Origin: Sphingomonadaceae bacterium
GTDB lineage: Bacteria > Pseudomonadota > Alphaproteobacteria > Sphingomonadales > Sphingomonadaceae
Direction of reading: 5' to 3'
Assembly: GCA_009923795.1 (NCBI GenBank)
Contig: RFSU01000126.1
Location: 1-6,720, forward strand
Length of the DNA stretch: 6,720 bases
This document shows, one piece after another, positions 1 through 5,823 of this stretch (position 1 is its first letter; each line of letters begins with the position of its first letter). The notes under the pieces were generated by a model. The model did no database searches, had not been told where the DNA came from, and worked only from the letters and a program-made list of their open reading frames with translations. Both the position numbers and the translations under genes were made by a program.

Positions 1-544
1 CCTGACGCAGCTTTTCATTCTTCACATAGGAAGAGGCGATGGAATAGACGGATCGCCAGGCCTGATAACGCGCAAGGGCGGGTGCCGCTTTCAGCATCGA
101 CATGATCGTTAAAAAGGCGACGGAGCCCAGCTTTTGATAGCCCTCGCGCTCCACGCCTTTTGAGTATTCTTGAAACTTCTCATAGCCTTCAAGGTCGCCC
201 GGCGCGATGCGGCGGATCTCGGCGCGCAGCGCCTCTTCATCATTGGCATAATCATAAATTGTGCCATCCGGCCAATGCAGCCGGTAAAAGGGGCGGACGG
301 GCATAAGATCCACATCTTGGGCGATCGATTGGCCCGATAAGGCCCATAGATCTTCAAGGCAGGGCGGATCGGTGATGACAGTTGGCCCTGCATCAAAGAT
401 GAAGCCATCTTCATTCCAATGATAAGCGCGCCCGCCCGGCTTATTCCGCGCTTCGACGATCGTCGTTTGAATTCCGGCGGATTGCAGGCGAATGGCAAGG
501 GCAAGCCCACCAAATCCAGCCCCGATGACGATTGCCGTTTTCAA
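1..544 (-). CDS. crtI: Phytoene desaturase CrtI, N-terminal part (cut by left window edge)
   Basis: FAD-dependent desaturase that converts phytoene to lycopene in stepwise dehydrogenations at the membrane. The first 181 codons are present; the rest lies beyond position 1. The protein opens with a dinucleotide-binding motif, IGAGFGGLALAIRL, at about residues 7-20. An acidic residue follows at the end of the second strand (IVEARNKPGGRAY, about 29-41), then the family signature FDAGPTVITDPP (about 49-60). The start is a TTG at 544-542. It is the only reasonable choice because an in-frame TAA lies two codons upstream (550-548). A GGAG ribosome binding site at 556-553 sits 8 bases ahead, inside the end of crtY. 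The stop of crtY overlaps this start (TTGA), so the two genes are almost certainly translationally coupled in one transcript. Family assignment is firm. Whether the enzyme makes lycopene or stops at neurosporene cannot be read from the fragment; the adjacent cyclase argues for lycopene. Confidence 0.95.
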   Translation of the reverse strand, partial: MKTAIVIGAGFGGLALAIRLQSAGIQTTIVEARNKPGGRAYHWNEDGFIFDAGPTVITDPPCLEDLWALSGQSIAQDVDLMPVRPFYRLHWPDGTIYDYANDEEALRAEIRRIAPGDLEGYEKFQEYSKGVEREGYQKLGSVAFLTIMSMLKAAPALARYQAWRSVYSIASSYVKNEKLRQ

Positions 545-1692
545 AATTTATTCTCCAGGATTGCGCGGATCGCGCGGCCAATAGGCACAGGCGGCTTTCC
601 AGCCAACACGCGCATTTTGTCGAGGAAGCTAGAATGCCCTGCATAGAAGCGTGCAATCAACCCCTCCGAAAGTCCGTAGAAGCGTTCGAGGACGCGGTAT
701 CGCGCCTGCGGTTCTGCTGCGCGAAACAACATGGCATCCAGCATCCGATAAAATCCGCGCCCTGCCCATATGCGCCGGGCATAGGCATGAAAATCGGCGG
801 CGGTCAGATTTGGGTGTTTGGCAATGTGGCTGGCTAGGCGCACGGCATCGGGCAGGGAATAGCCGGTCACGGGCTGGCACAGCCCGGCCCTGAGGCCCGC
901 TTTGGCAAGGCCGGTTCCCGTTGAGGCCCAATAATCTTCAAACGCCCCCCCAATGATCACTGGAAGGACACCCGTTTCTTCATCATTGGGTGTGGCGGCA
1001 GTCCAGCCTTTCGCCTCAGCATAGGCCCGGATGCGCGCCCGGATGGCCGGCACATCAAGATCGGGCGTGTCGCTATAATAGGTATCTTCAATGAACACCG
1101 TGTCGGCGCTGAACGGCAGACAATAGACAAAGCGATAGCCATCGATCTGCTCTACCGTTGCGTCCATCACAATGGGATGCACAAGGCCATGCCCGCCGGG
1201 AACGGTATAGGCTTGGCCCACAAATTTCTGCCATCCGCAGGTGAGGGTGGACAGATCGCCGGGGCCGCGCGCGTCGATGACAAGCCCGGCCTTGATCACG
1301 CGCCCGTCCGCCAACGTCAGTTGATCGGGTGTTACGGTCCAGACATTGCCCTGCAGGATGCTGCCATCGGGTAGTGTTTTGCGCACGACCCGATCAAATT
1401 GGGCGGAGTCGATGCTGTTATAGGCGGCTGCAACCGTTCGTTTCAATTTGGGAAAGCGGACGTCATAGCGCGGCCAGCGATGGCAGATCAGCGGCTCGAT
1501 GATCCAGCGGTCGTCCGGGGCCACATCGCTATCAAAGAACGACCAGACGTGGTTTCCGCCGAGCTTTTCCTCTGCCTCGACAATCCGAACGTCGAGATGT
1601 GGATGCTGTTTTGCAAGGGCGAGCGCAATGAGCCCGGCCGATAATCCGCCGCCCGCAATGGCAATGTCGCAGCTTGTCGTGGCGTTTTTCAC
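541..1692 (-). CDS. crtY: Lycopene beta-cyclase CrtY
   Basis: Flavoprotein that closes both ends of lycopene into beta-rings to give beta-carotene. It is 383 residues, the usual length for proteobacterial CrtY. Visible signatures are the nucleotide-binding loop GGGLSAG (14-20), the CrtY motif LGGNHVWSFFDSD (44-56), FIEDT (200-204), which corresponds to the FLEET motif carrying the essential glutamate (here Glu202), and GLRAGLCQPVTGYSLPDA (266-283), which matches the conserved GYS-LP segment of the family. The start is GTG at 1692-1690 and reads straight into the dinucleotide-binding fold. The ribosome binding site is weak (only AGAG-like bases upstream). The gene runs leftward and overlaps crtI by 4 bases. 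Only 43 bases separate its start from the divergent thioesterase gene, so their promoters must overlap each other or the coding ends. Products of crtB and crtE would be needed upstream in the pathway and are not in this window. Confidence 0.96.
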   Translation of the reverse strand: MKNATTSCDIAIAGGGLSAGLIALALAKQHPHLDVRIVEAEEKLGGNHVWSFFDSDVAPDDRWIIEPLICHRWPRYDVRFPKLKRTVAAAYNSIDSAQFDRVVRKTLPDGSILQGNVWTVTPDQLTLADGRVIKAGLVIDARGPGDLSTLTCGWQKFVGQAYTVPGGHGLVHPIVMDATVEQIDGYRFVYCLPFSADTVFIEDTYYSDTPDLDVPAIRARIRAYAEAKGWTAATPNDEETGVLPVIIGGAFEDYWASTGTGLAKAGLRAGLCQPVTGYSLPDAVRLASHIAKHPNLTAADFHAYARRIWAGRGFYRMLDAMLFRAAEPQARYRVLERFYGLSEGLIARFYAGHSSFLDKMRVLAGKPPVPIGRAIRAILENKF

Positions 1693-1735
1693 AATCGCGC
1701 TCTAAAGGCGCTGCGCCAAAAGCGAAAGGAAAAGC
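1693..1735. promoter_or_regulatory. 43-base divergent intergenic region with an 11-base palindrome
   Basis: This gap lies between the starts of crtY (leftward) and the thioesterase gene (rightward). It carries the perfect palindrome GGCGCTGCGCC at 1707-1717 (5-base arms around T1712) and, next to it, the AAGGA ribosome binding site (1726-1730) of the rightward gene. No convincing -35/-10 pair fits inside the gap on either strand. Promoters therefore probably extend into the coding ends, or the genes are read from further away. The palindrome could be an operator for shared control or simply a small hairpin; nothing in the sequence decides this. Confidence 0.35.
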
Positions 1736-2524
1736 ATGACGCCCTTTAGTCAATTGCTGGACAGCATCTCTCCTGCCGAGGCAGGGCGTTGGTCGGTGAA
1801 TGCCAGTGACGATTGGCGGCAGGGGCGCACCCTTTATGGTGGAATTTCGGCCGCATTTTGCCATGCCGCCTGTGAACAGCTGGTGCCCGGCCTTCCCCCT
1901 TTGCGGTCAGGCCAGATTGCGTTTGTTGGCCCGGCGACTGGAGAATCCCTTCTGATCCCGAGCATCTTACGGCAGGGAAAATCGGTCAGCGTGCTCGCTT
2001 GTGACCTAATTGCAGACGGCAATGTCGCGACCCGCGCCTTGTTCGCCTTTGGAGAGGCGCGTCTGTCTAGCTTTGATATTGATGCAGCCGCGGCACCCAA
2101 TGTGGCTGGGCCAGACGCCTGCCAGTCCCTATTTGGAGATCGGCACCCGGCCTTTGCAGCACATTTTGATATGCGGCTGGCCGCAGGTTGCCGCCCAGTC
2201 TCTGGCGCGCCGACAGGGGAGATGCTGGTCTGGGTGCGGCATCGTGATCCGGATACGCCGGATGGCATGTCTGCGTTGATCGCGATGGCAGATGCTCTCC
2301 CGCCCGCGTCGATGCCGCGACTGGTCGCACCTGCGGCGATCAGTTCAATGACATGGCAATTTGATCTGGTGGAGCCTGCCCGTTTCAAGGCTGGGGAGTG
2401 GGTTTTGATGCACTCTCGCGATGAAGCCGTTCGGCAAGGCTATTCGGGCCAGTCTATGGCGCTTTGGGACAGTCAGGGTCGGCCGATCCTGATGGGGCGG
2501 CAGAGTGTTGCTATTTTTGCATGA
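1736..2524 (+). CDS. Acyl-CoA thioesterase-like protein, double hotdog (4HBT_3/TesB-like)
   Basis: Predicted cytoplasmic thioesterase-superfamily protein of 262 residues, the length expected for two fused hotdog domains. The first domain (about 25-108) shows the typical order: RTLYGGISAAFCHAA (31-45) at the start of the long helix, then RSGQIAFVGPA (57-67), and LRQGKSVSVLACDLIADGNVATRALFAFG (78-106), the central strands. The second domain (about 160-262) ends with GQSMALWDSQGRPILMGRQ (238-256), the characteristic closing strand. Gln256 lines up by eye with the catalytic Gln of TesB. The TesB Asp and Thr are not obvious at the corresponding places (SSMTWQFD, MHSRDEA), so activity and substrate are open. 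The start ATG is preceded by AAGGA at 1726-1730 with a 5-base spacer. It is divergent from crtY and 59 bases ahead of the hydroxylase gene, which suggests membership of the carotenoid locus. Its role there is unknown; processing of an acyl-CoA is the default guess. Confidence 0.85.
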   Translation: MTPFSQLLDSISPAEAGRWSVNASDDWRQGRTLYGGISAAFCHAACEQLVPGLPPLRSGQIAFVGPATGESLLIPSILRQGKSVSVLACDLIADGNVATRALFAFGEARLSSFDIDAAAAPNVAGPDACQSLFGDRHPAFAAHFDMRLAAGCRPVSGAPTGEMLVWVRHRDPDTPDGMSALIAMADALPPASMPRLVAPAAISSMTWQFDLVEPARFKAGEWVLMHSRDEAVRQGYSGQSMALWDSQGRPILMGRQSVAIFA

Positions 2525-2583
2525 AGCGCCCCCTCCCAAAGGGGCCTATAGGCGGCGCGTCCTTGATCGGCTAAGCCCGTGTT
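2525..2583 (+). other. Structured 59-base spacer between thioesterase and hydroxylase genes
   Basis: This spacer can form a small branched structure. CCCC (2530-2533) can pair with GGGG (2541-2544), GCCTATAGGC (2544-2553) is a perfect 10-base palindrome, and flanking GCGCC/GGCGGCGC segments could close it. No T-run follows, so it is not a standard Rho-independent terminator. It may cause partial attenuation or protect the mRNA, leaving the hydroxylase gene on the same transcript. No clear promoter or strong Shine-Dalgarno sequence precedes the hydroxylase start. Confidence 0.3.
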
Positions 2584-3333
2584 ATGGATGCTCTCCCGGC
2601 CCTAATTGGTTCCGCCTTTGCGATGACGCTGATTGTGGGCGGCCGTTATCTCTTAACCAGCGGGGCCTTTGCCTGGGCAACGCGCCTGCGGCATCGCGGG
2701 CTTTATGCCGGATTGGATCGACAGATTCGGCGCGAAATTGGCTGGAGCCTTGCTTCGGCCGGCATTTATGGCGCGCCAGCTGGCGTCGTCGCTTGGGGCT
2801 GGCAAGCCCAAGGTTGGACGAAGATATATACAGATGCGGCGGACTATCCGCTCTGGTATCTGCCCGTTTCCGTTCTGCTCTTTCTGCTGGCCCATGACAC
2901 ATGGTTTTATTGGACGCATCGCTGGATGCATCAGCCCCGGCTGTTCCGCATTGCCCATGCCGTGCATCATGACAGCCGCCCCCCAACGGCCTGGGCGGCG
3001 ATGAGCTTTCATCCTTGGGAGGCCGTGACCGGCGCGATTGTTATACCGGCGCTTGTGTTCATCATTTCCATTCATGTGGCGGCCTTGGCGGTCGTCCTCT
3101 CCATCATGACCATCATGGGGGTTGGCAACCATATGGGCTGGGAGATGTTTCCCAAATCTCTGGTGCATGGGCGCGTGGGTCAGTGGATCATCACGGCGAC
3201 CCATCATCAAAAACATCACGACTCCTATAGGGGGAATTATGGGCTATATTTCCGGTTTTGGGACAGGCTTTGCGGCACTGATCTTGGCCTTGGCCGCTTC
3301 GCCAGCAGCAGCGGCGACAGGCGCGCAGATTGA
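2584..3333 (+). CDS. Sterol desaturase/fatty acid hydroxylase-family membrane di-iron enzyme, candidate carotenoid ring hydroxylase (CrtG-like)
   Basis: A 249-residue integral membrane enzyme of the FA_hydroxylase superfamily, which uses O2 and a histidine-bound di-iron centre. The histidine clusters are all present: HDTWFYWTHRWMH (104-116), HAVHH (125-129), FHP (142-144), GNH (181-183) and THHQKHH (206-212). The C-terminal family signature NYGLYFRFWDRLCGTD follows at 218-233. Hydrophobic segments lie at about 8-30, 52-72, 90-108 and 147-180. The start ATG is bounded by an in-frame TAA at 2572-2574; no strong ribosome binding site is visible. It is too long and differently organised to be the short CrtZ-type 3-hydroxylase. 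Its place beside crtY/crtI suggests a carotenoid modifier, and the 2,2'-beta-ionone-ring hydroxylase CrtG is the best candidate from known sphingomonad pathways. A lipid or hopanoid hydroxylase remains possible. The last 95 bases overlap the next gene in another frame. Family is certain; substrate is inferred. Confidence 0.88.
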   Translation: MDALPALIGSAFAMTLIVGGRYLLTSGAFAWATRLRHRGLYAGLDRQIRREIGWSLASAGIYGAPAGVVAWGWQAQGWTKIYTDAADYPLWYLPVSVLLFLLAHDTWFYWTHRWMHQPRLFRIAHAVHHDSRPPTAWAAMSFHPWEAVTGAIVIPALVFIISIHVAALAVVLSIMTIMGVGNHMGWEMFPKSLVHGRVGQWIITATHHQKHHDSYRGNYGLYFRFWDRLCGTDLGLGRFASSSGDRRAD

Positions 3334-3760
3334 GGTTGATATTTCCGGCGTGCGCAATGCGCGCGGGGCCATATTGGTCTGCCTAACGGCGGACCCAAAG
3401 GCCTATCCGGATTGCGGGCGCGACCCCAAGAGCCGCAAACTCTCGATCCCGGCCCGTCCGTCCGTTACTGCGCGGTTCGATAATGTGCCGCCGGGGACAT
3501 ATGCCATTGCCCTGATCCATGATGAAAATAGCAACACCAAAATGGATCTGGCAGTCTTCTTGCCAAAGGAAGGATTTGGCATGTCACGCAACCCCAAAAT
3601 TGGCTTTGGGCCGCCCAAGTTCAAAAGCGCGCAATTCACCGTCGGGGCAGATCCGGTGCGCCGGATTGCGCATTTCTCACAAGGGTGGCCAAACAGCCCT
3701 TTTCATGGCCACCACAAATGCTTATCAAGGACACATCCCCGGGGAGCCAGCTCTGGCTGA
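3239..3760 (+). CDS. Exported DUF2141-domain protein with an atypical C-terminal extension
   Basis: Predicted secreted or periplasmic protein of unknown function, 173 residues. Residues 1-26 look like a signal peptide with hydrophobic core FAALILALAASPAAAA and an AxA-type cleavage site near 24-27, but the n-region has no Lys or Arg. The DUF2141 domain spans about 28-145. Its hallmarks are ISGVRNARGAILVCL (35-49), VPPGTYAIALIHDENSNTKMD (83-103) and PKEGFGMSRNPKIGFGPPKF (109-128). Cys48 and Cys59 could form a disulfide. The start ATG has AGGGGGA (3229-3235) just ahead, with a short 3-base spacer, and lies inside the hydroxylase gene (95-base overlap in the +1 frame). The family normally ends about where VRRIAHFS (140-147) is. 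Here about 26 further residues rich in His, Pro and Ser follow, and the stop (3758-3760) falls within the thiC riboswitch. A single C-to-T change at codon 148 (CAA, 3680-3682) would restore a normal end, so the tail may result from stop loss or a base error. Its function beside carotenoid genes is unknown. Confidence 0.85.
   Translation: MGYISGFGTGFAALILALAASPAAAATGAQIEVDISGVRNARGAILVCLTADPKAYPDCGRDPKSRKLSIPARPSVTARFDNVPPGTYAIALIHDENSNTKMDLAVFLPKEGFGMSRNPKIGFGPPKFKSAQFTVGADPVRRIAHFSQGWPNSPFHGHHKCLSRTHPRGASSG
3681..3713 (+). other. Two mutually exclusive hairpins in the 3' end of the DUF2141 gene
   Basis: AAGGGT (3681-3686) can pair with GCCCTT (3696-3701), including one G-T pair, followed by two more T bases. 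Alternatively GGTGGCC (3684-3690) pairs perfectly with GGCCACC (3707-3713) around a 16-base loop. The two stems cannot form together. The first resembles a weak Rho-independent terminator and would sit immediately after the expected normal end of the DUF2141 gene. No function is shown; chance pairing in GC-rich DNA is possible. Confidence 0.3.
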
Positions 3761-3829
3761 GAGGTGTGGGTAAGCGCCACACGACCCGCTGAACCTGATC
3801 CGGCTAGCACCGGCGGAGGGAGCGGAGAC
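3731..3829 (+). promoter_or_regulatory. TPP riboswitch (THI-box) aptamer controlling thiC
   Basis: Thiamine-pyrophosphate-sensing RNA in the thiC leader. The conserved elements occur in order: CGGGGAGCC (3740-3748); P2, closed by GGCTGAGA with the invariant CTGAGA at 3757-3762; variable P3, formed by GTGTGG (3764-3769) with CCACAC (3777-3782); the core GAACCTGATC (3791-3800); P5, with CGG (3801-3803) pairing CCG (3810-3812) around CTAGCA; P4, with CCGC (3786-3789) pairing GCGG (3813-3816); and the closing GGAGGGA (3815-3821). The CTGAGA loop reads the pyrimidine part of TPP and the P4/P5 arm reads the pyrophosphate in known structures. P1 is weak: only TCC (3736-3738) with GGA (3824-3826) is obvious. 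The aptamer begins inside the DUF2141 reading frame, whose stop codon is the TGA within CTGAGA. No convincing promoter was found just upstream. Confidence 0.96.
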
Positions 3830-3893
3830 TGTACGCCCTTTGACGTGCACGACAGCCGCTCTCTTCAACCAAGATTTGAGGAGACGAGCATTG
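3815..3893 (+). promoter_or_regulatory. Riboswitch expression platform: switchable sequestration of the thiC ribosome binding site
   Basis: The thiC Shine-Dalgarno sequence GAGGAGA (3878-3884) lies 6 bases before the TTG start at 3891. The upstream segment 3858-3866 (GCTCTCTTC) can pair with 3880-3889 (GGAGACGAGC) in nine pairs with one bulged C3885 and one G-T pair, hiding the site and abutting the start codon. The same segment, extended to 3856-3866, can instead pair over 11 consecutive bases (two G-T pairs) with 3815-3825, GGAGGGAGCGG, which contains the conserved 3' strand of the TPP aptamer. The two pairings exclude each other. Predicted logic: TPP binding locks 3815-3821 in the aptamer, frees 3856-3866 to mask the ribosome binding site, and turns thiC translation off. 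Without TPP the aptamer strand captures the masking segment and translation proceeds. No T-run is present, so transcription termination is unlikely. Pairings were checked base by base; energies were not computed. Confidence 0.75.
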
Positions 3894-5750
3894 GCAGACA
3901 TATCAGCGCGCACCGAAATCGGCGTGACAACGGGCCCGATTCGCGGGTCAAAGAAGATCTATGTCGGCAAGCATCGGGTCGCCATGCGGGAGATCCATCT
4001 TGAGCCAAGCTCTGGCGAGGCCCCGGTGCGCGTCTATGACACGTCCGGCCCCTATACCGATCCCGATGCCCTGATTGATATTGCCACGGGTTTGCCAGAA
4101 CTGCGCCGTGACTGGATCATCGCGCGCGGCGATGTGGAAGAAGTCACGCAGCGCGAAGTAAAGCCTGAGGATAATGGCCAGCTTGGCCCTGACCGCAGCG
4201 GCGGCGTCGCGCCATTCCCCAATGTGCGCAAGCAAGTGCTCCGCGCGAAGCCCGGCATGAACGTCAGCCAGATGCATTATGCGCGCAAGGGCATCATCAC
4301 GCCTGAAATGGAATATGTGGCGGAGCGCGAAAATCTGGGCCGCGCACGCCTCGCCGAGTATAAGCGCGACGGCGAAAGCTTTGGCGCGTCGATCCCCGAT
4401 TATGTGACGCCAGAGTTCGTCCGCGACGAAATCGCCCGTGGTCGCGCAATCATCCCCAATAATATCAACCACCCTGAATCTGAACCGATGGCGATTGGCC
4501 GCAATTTCTTGGTCAAGATCAACGCCAATATTGGCAACAGCGCGGTTGCGTCTGATGTTGCGACGGAGGTCGACAAGATGGTCTGGTCGATCCGCTGGGG
4601 TGCGGACACCGTGATGGATCTGTCCACCGGCCGCAACATTCACGACACGCGCGAATGGATTTTGCGCAACTCCCCCGTGCCGATTGGCACCGTGCCGATT
4701 TATCAGGCGCTGGAAAAGGTGGGCGGCATCGCCGAAGACCTGACATGGGATGTGTTCCGCGACACCCTGATTGAACAGGCCGAACAGGGCGTGGATTATT
4801 TCACCATCCATGCGGGCGTTCGCTTGCCCTACGTCCCCTTGGCGGCAAAGCGCATGACCGGCATCGTGTCCCGCGGCGGTAGCATCATGGCGAAATGGTG
4901 CTTGGCGCATCACAAGGAAAGTTTCTTGTACGAACGCTTCGACGAAATCACCGAGATTATGAAGGCCTATGACGTCGCCTATAGCCTTGGCGACGGCCTT
5001 CGCCCCGGCAGCATTTACGACGCCAATGACGAGGCGCAATTTGCCGAACTCTATACGCTGGGTGAACTGACCAAGCGCGCTTGGGCCCAAGATGTGCAGG
5101 TGATGATCGAAGGCCCCGGCCATGTGCCGATGCACAAGATTAAAGAGAATATGGAAAAGCAGTTGGAGGCGTGCGGCGAGGCACCATTCTACACGCTTGG
5201 ACCGCTCACCACCGACATCGCGCCGGGATATGACCATATCACCAGCGGCATCGGCGCGGCGCAGATCGGTTGGTATGGCACGGCCATGCTCTGCTACGTC
5301 ACGCCCAAGGAGCATTTGGGCTTGCCCGACCGCGACGATGTGAAGGTCGGCGTTGTCACCTATAAGCTCGCCGCCCATGCCGCCGACTTGGCCAAGGGCC
5401 ACCCCGCGGCGCAAGTGCGCGACGATGCATTAAGCAAAGCGCGTTTCGAATTCCGCTGGCGCGACCAGTTCAACCTCAGCCTCGATCCCGAAACAGCCGA
5501 GCAATATCACGACCAGACGCTCCCTGCGGAAGGCGCAAAGTCAGCGCATTTCTGTTCCATGTGCGGGCCGAAATTCTGCTCGATGAAAATCAGCCAAGAA
5601 GTGCGCGATTTTGCCAAGCTGCAAAACCAGTCAGCTGATAGCTTTGTCGCGGCGGAAGAAGCCGAGGCGGGTATGGCGCAGATGAGCAAGGTCTATGATG
5701 AAACGGGCCGGGAGCTTTATATGGGTGCTGGTGATCGGGAGCATGATTGA
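3891..5750 (+). CDS. thiC: Phosphomethylpyrimidine synthase ThiC
   Basis: Radical SAM [4Fe-4S] enzyme that rearranges 5-aminoimidazole ribotide into hydroxymethylpyrimidine phosphate (HMP-P), the pyrimidine half of thiamine; cytoplasmic. It is 619 residues, in line with bacterial ThiC of about 610-630. The protein begins MADISARTEIGVTTGPIRGS, the usual ThiC N-terminus. Core motifs include YTDPDALID, GIITPEMEYVAERE, PNNINHPESEPMAIGRNFLVK and EGPGHVPMHK (407-416). The non-canonical cluster motif CSMCGPKFC, with Cys555, Cys558 and Cys563 (CX2CX4C), lies near the C-terminus. The start is TTG at 3891 with GAGGAGA 6 bases upstream. A longer frame from a TTG at 3840 would add 17 residues without family similarity and would run through the riboswitch platform, so it was not used. 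Control by TPP acts through the leader. No terminator is seen after the stop, so read-through into the next gene is possible. Identification is secure. Confidence 0.98.
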   Translation: MADISARTEIGVTTGPIRGSKKIYVGKHRVAMREIHLEPSSGEAPVRVYDTSGPYTDPDALIDIATGLPELRRDWIIARGDVEEVTQREVKPEDNGQLGPDRSGGVAPFPNVRKQVLRAKPGMNVSQMHYARKGIITPEMEYVAERENLGRARLAEYKRDGESFGASIPDYVTPEFVRDEIARGRAIIPNNINHPESEPMAIGRNFLVKINANIGNSAVASDVATEVDKMVWSIRWGADTVMDLSTGRNIHDTREWILRNSPVPIGTVPIYQALEKVGGIAEDLTWDVFRDTLIEQAEQGVDYFTIHAGVRLPYVPLAAKRMTGIVSRGGSIMAKWCLAHHKESFLYERFDEITEIMKAYDVAYSLGDGLRPGSIYDANDEAQFAELYTLGELTKRAWAQDVQVMIEGPGHVPMHKIKENMEKQLEACGEAPFYTLGPLTTDIAPGYDHITSGIGAAQIGWYGTAMLCYVTPKEHLGLPDRDDVKVGVVTYKLAAHAADLAKGHPAAQVRDDALSKARFEFRWRDQFNLSLDPETAEQYHDQTLPAEGAKSAHFCSMCGPKFCSMKISQEVRDFAKLQNQSADSFVAAEEAEAGMAQMSKVYDETGRELYMGAGDREHD

Positions 5751-5773
5751 GGATGATTTCAGGGCGGCAAGGC

Positions 5774-5802
5774 TTGGCGCATCGGGGCGTGTCCGTTAGC
5801 AT
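5774..5802 (+). promoter_or_regulatory. Possible sigma-70-like promoter ahead of the small membrane protein gene
   Basis: TTGGCG (5774-5779) and TAGCAT (5797-5802) are separated by 17 bases in the 73-base gap after thiC. The match is partial: three of six at -35 and four of six at -10. It could let the downstream gene escape thiamine control. This is a weak call from pattern alone; the gene could equally be read through from thiC. Confidence 0.25.
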
Positions 5803-5823
5803 CCCCTCAAAAGGGAGGATGTT

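Noticed and set aside
1693..1735. PpsR/CrtJ-type (TGT-N12-ACA) operator in the divergent crt gap
   Set aside because: No such spaced pair occurs in the gap; only the GGCGCTGCGCC palindrome is present.
2505..2897. Plus-strand open frame spanning the thioesterase-hydroxylase junction
   Set aside because: It overlaps two real genes in another frame, is rich in Arg and Cys, and resembles no family.
3122..3238. Upstream start for the DUF2141 frame at ATG 3122
   Set aside because: The added 39 residues overlap the hydroxylase histidine motifs, show no export signal and would bury the signal peptide inside the protein.
3840..3890. Longer thiC start at TTG 3840
   Set aside because: The extra 17 residues do not resemble ThiC N-termini and no ribosome binding site precedes them, whereas GAGGAGA stands before TTG 3891, where family similarity begins.
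3948..5414. Long open frame of 488 codons on the minus strand opposite thiC
   Set aside because: It mirrors the codon structure of thiC, has a low-complexity His/Arg/Ala composition and no recognisable family. It is a shadow of the certain thiC gene.
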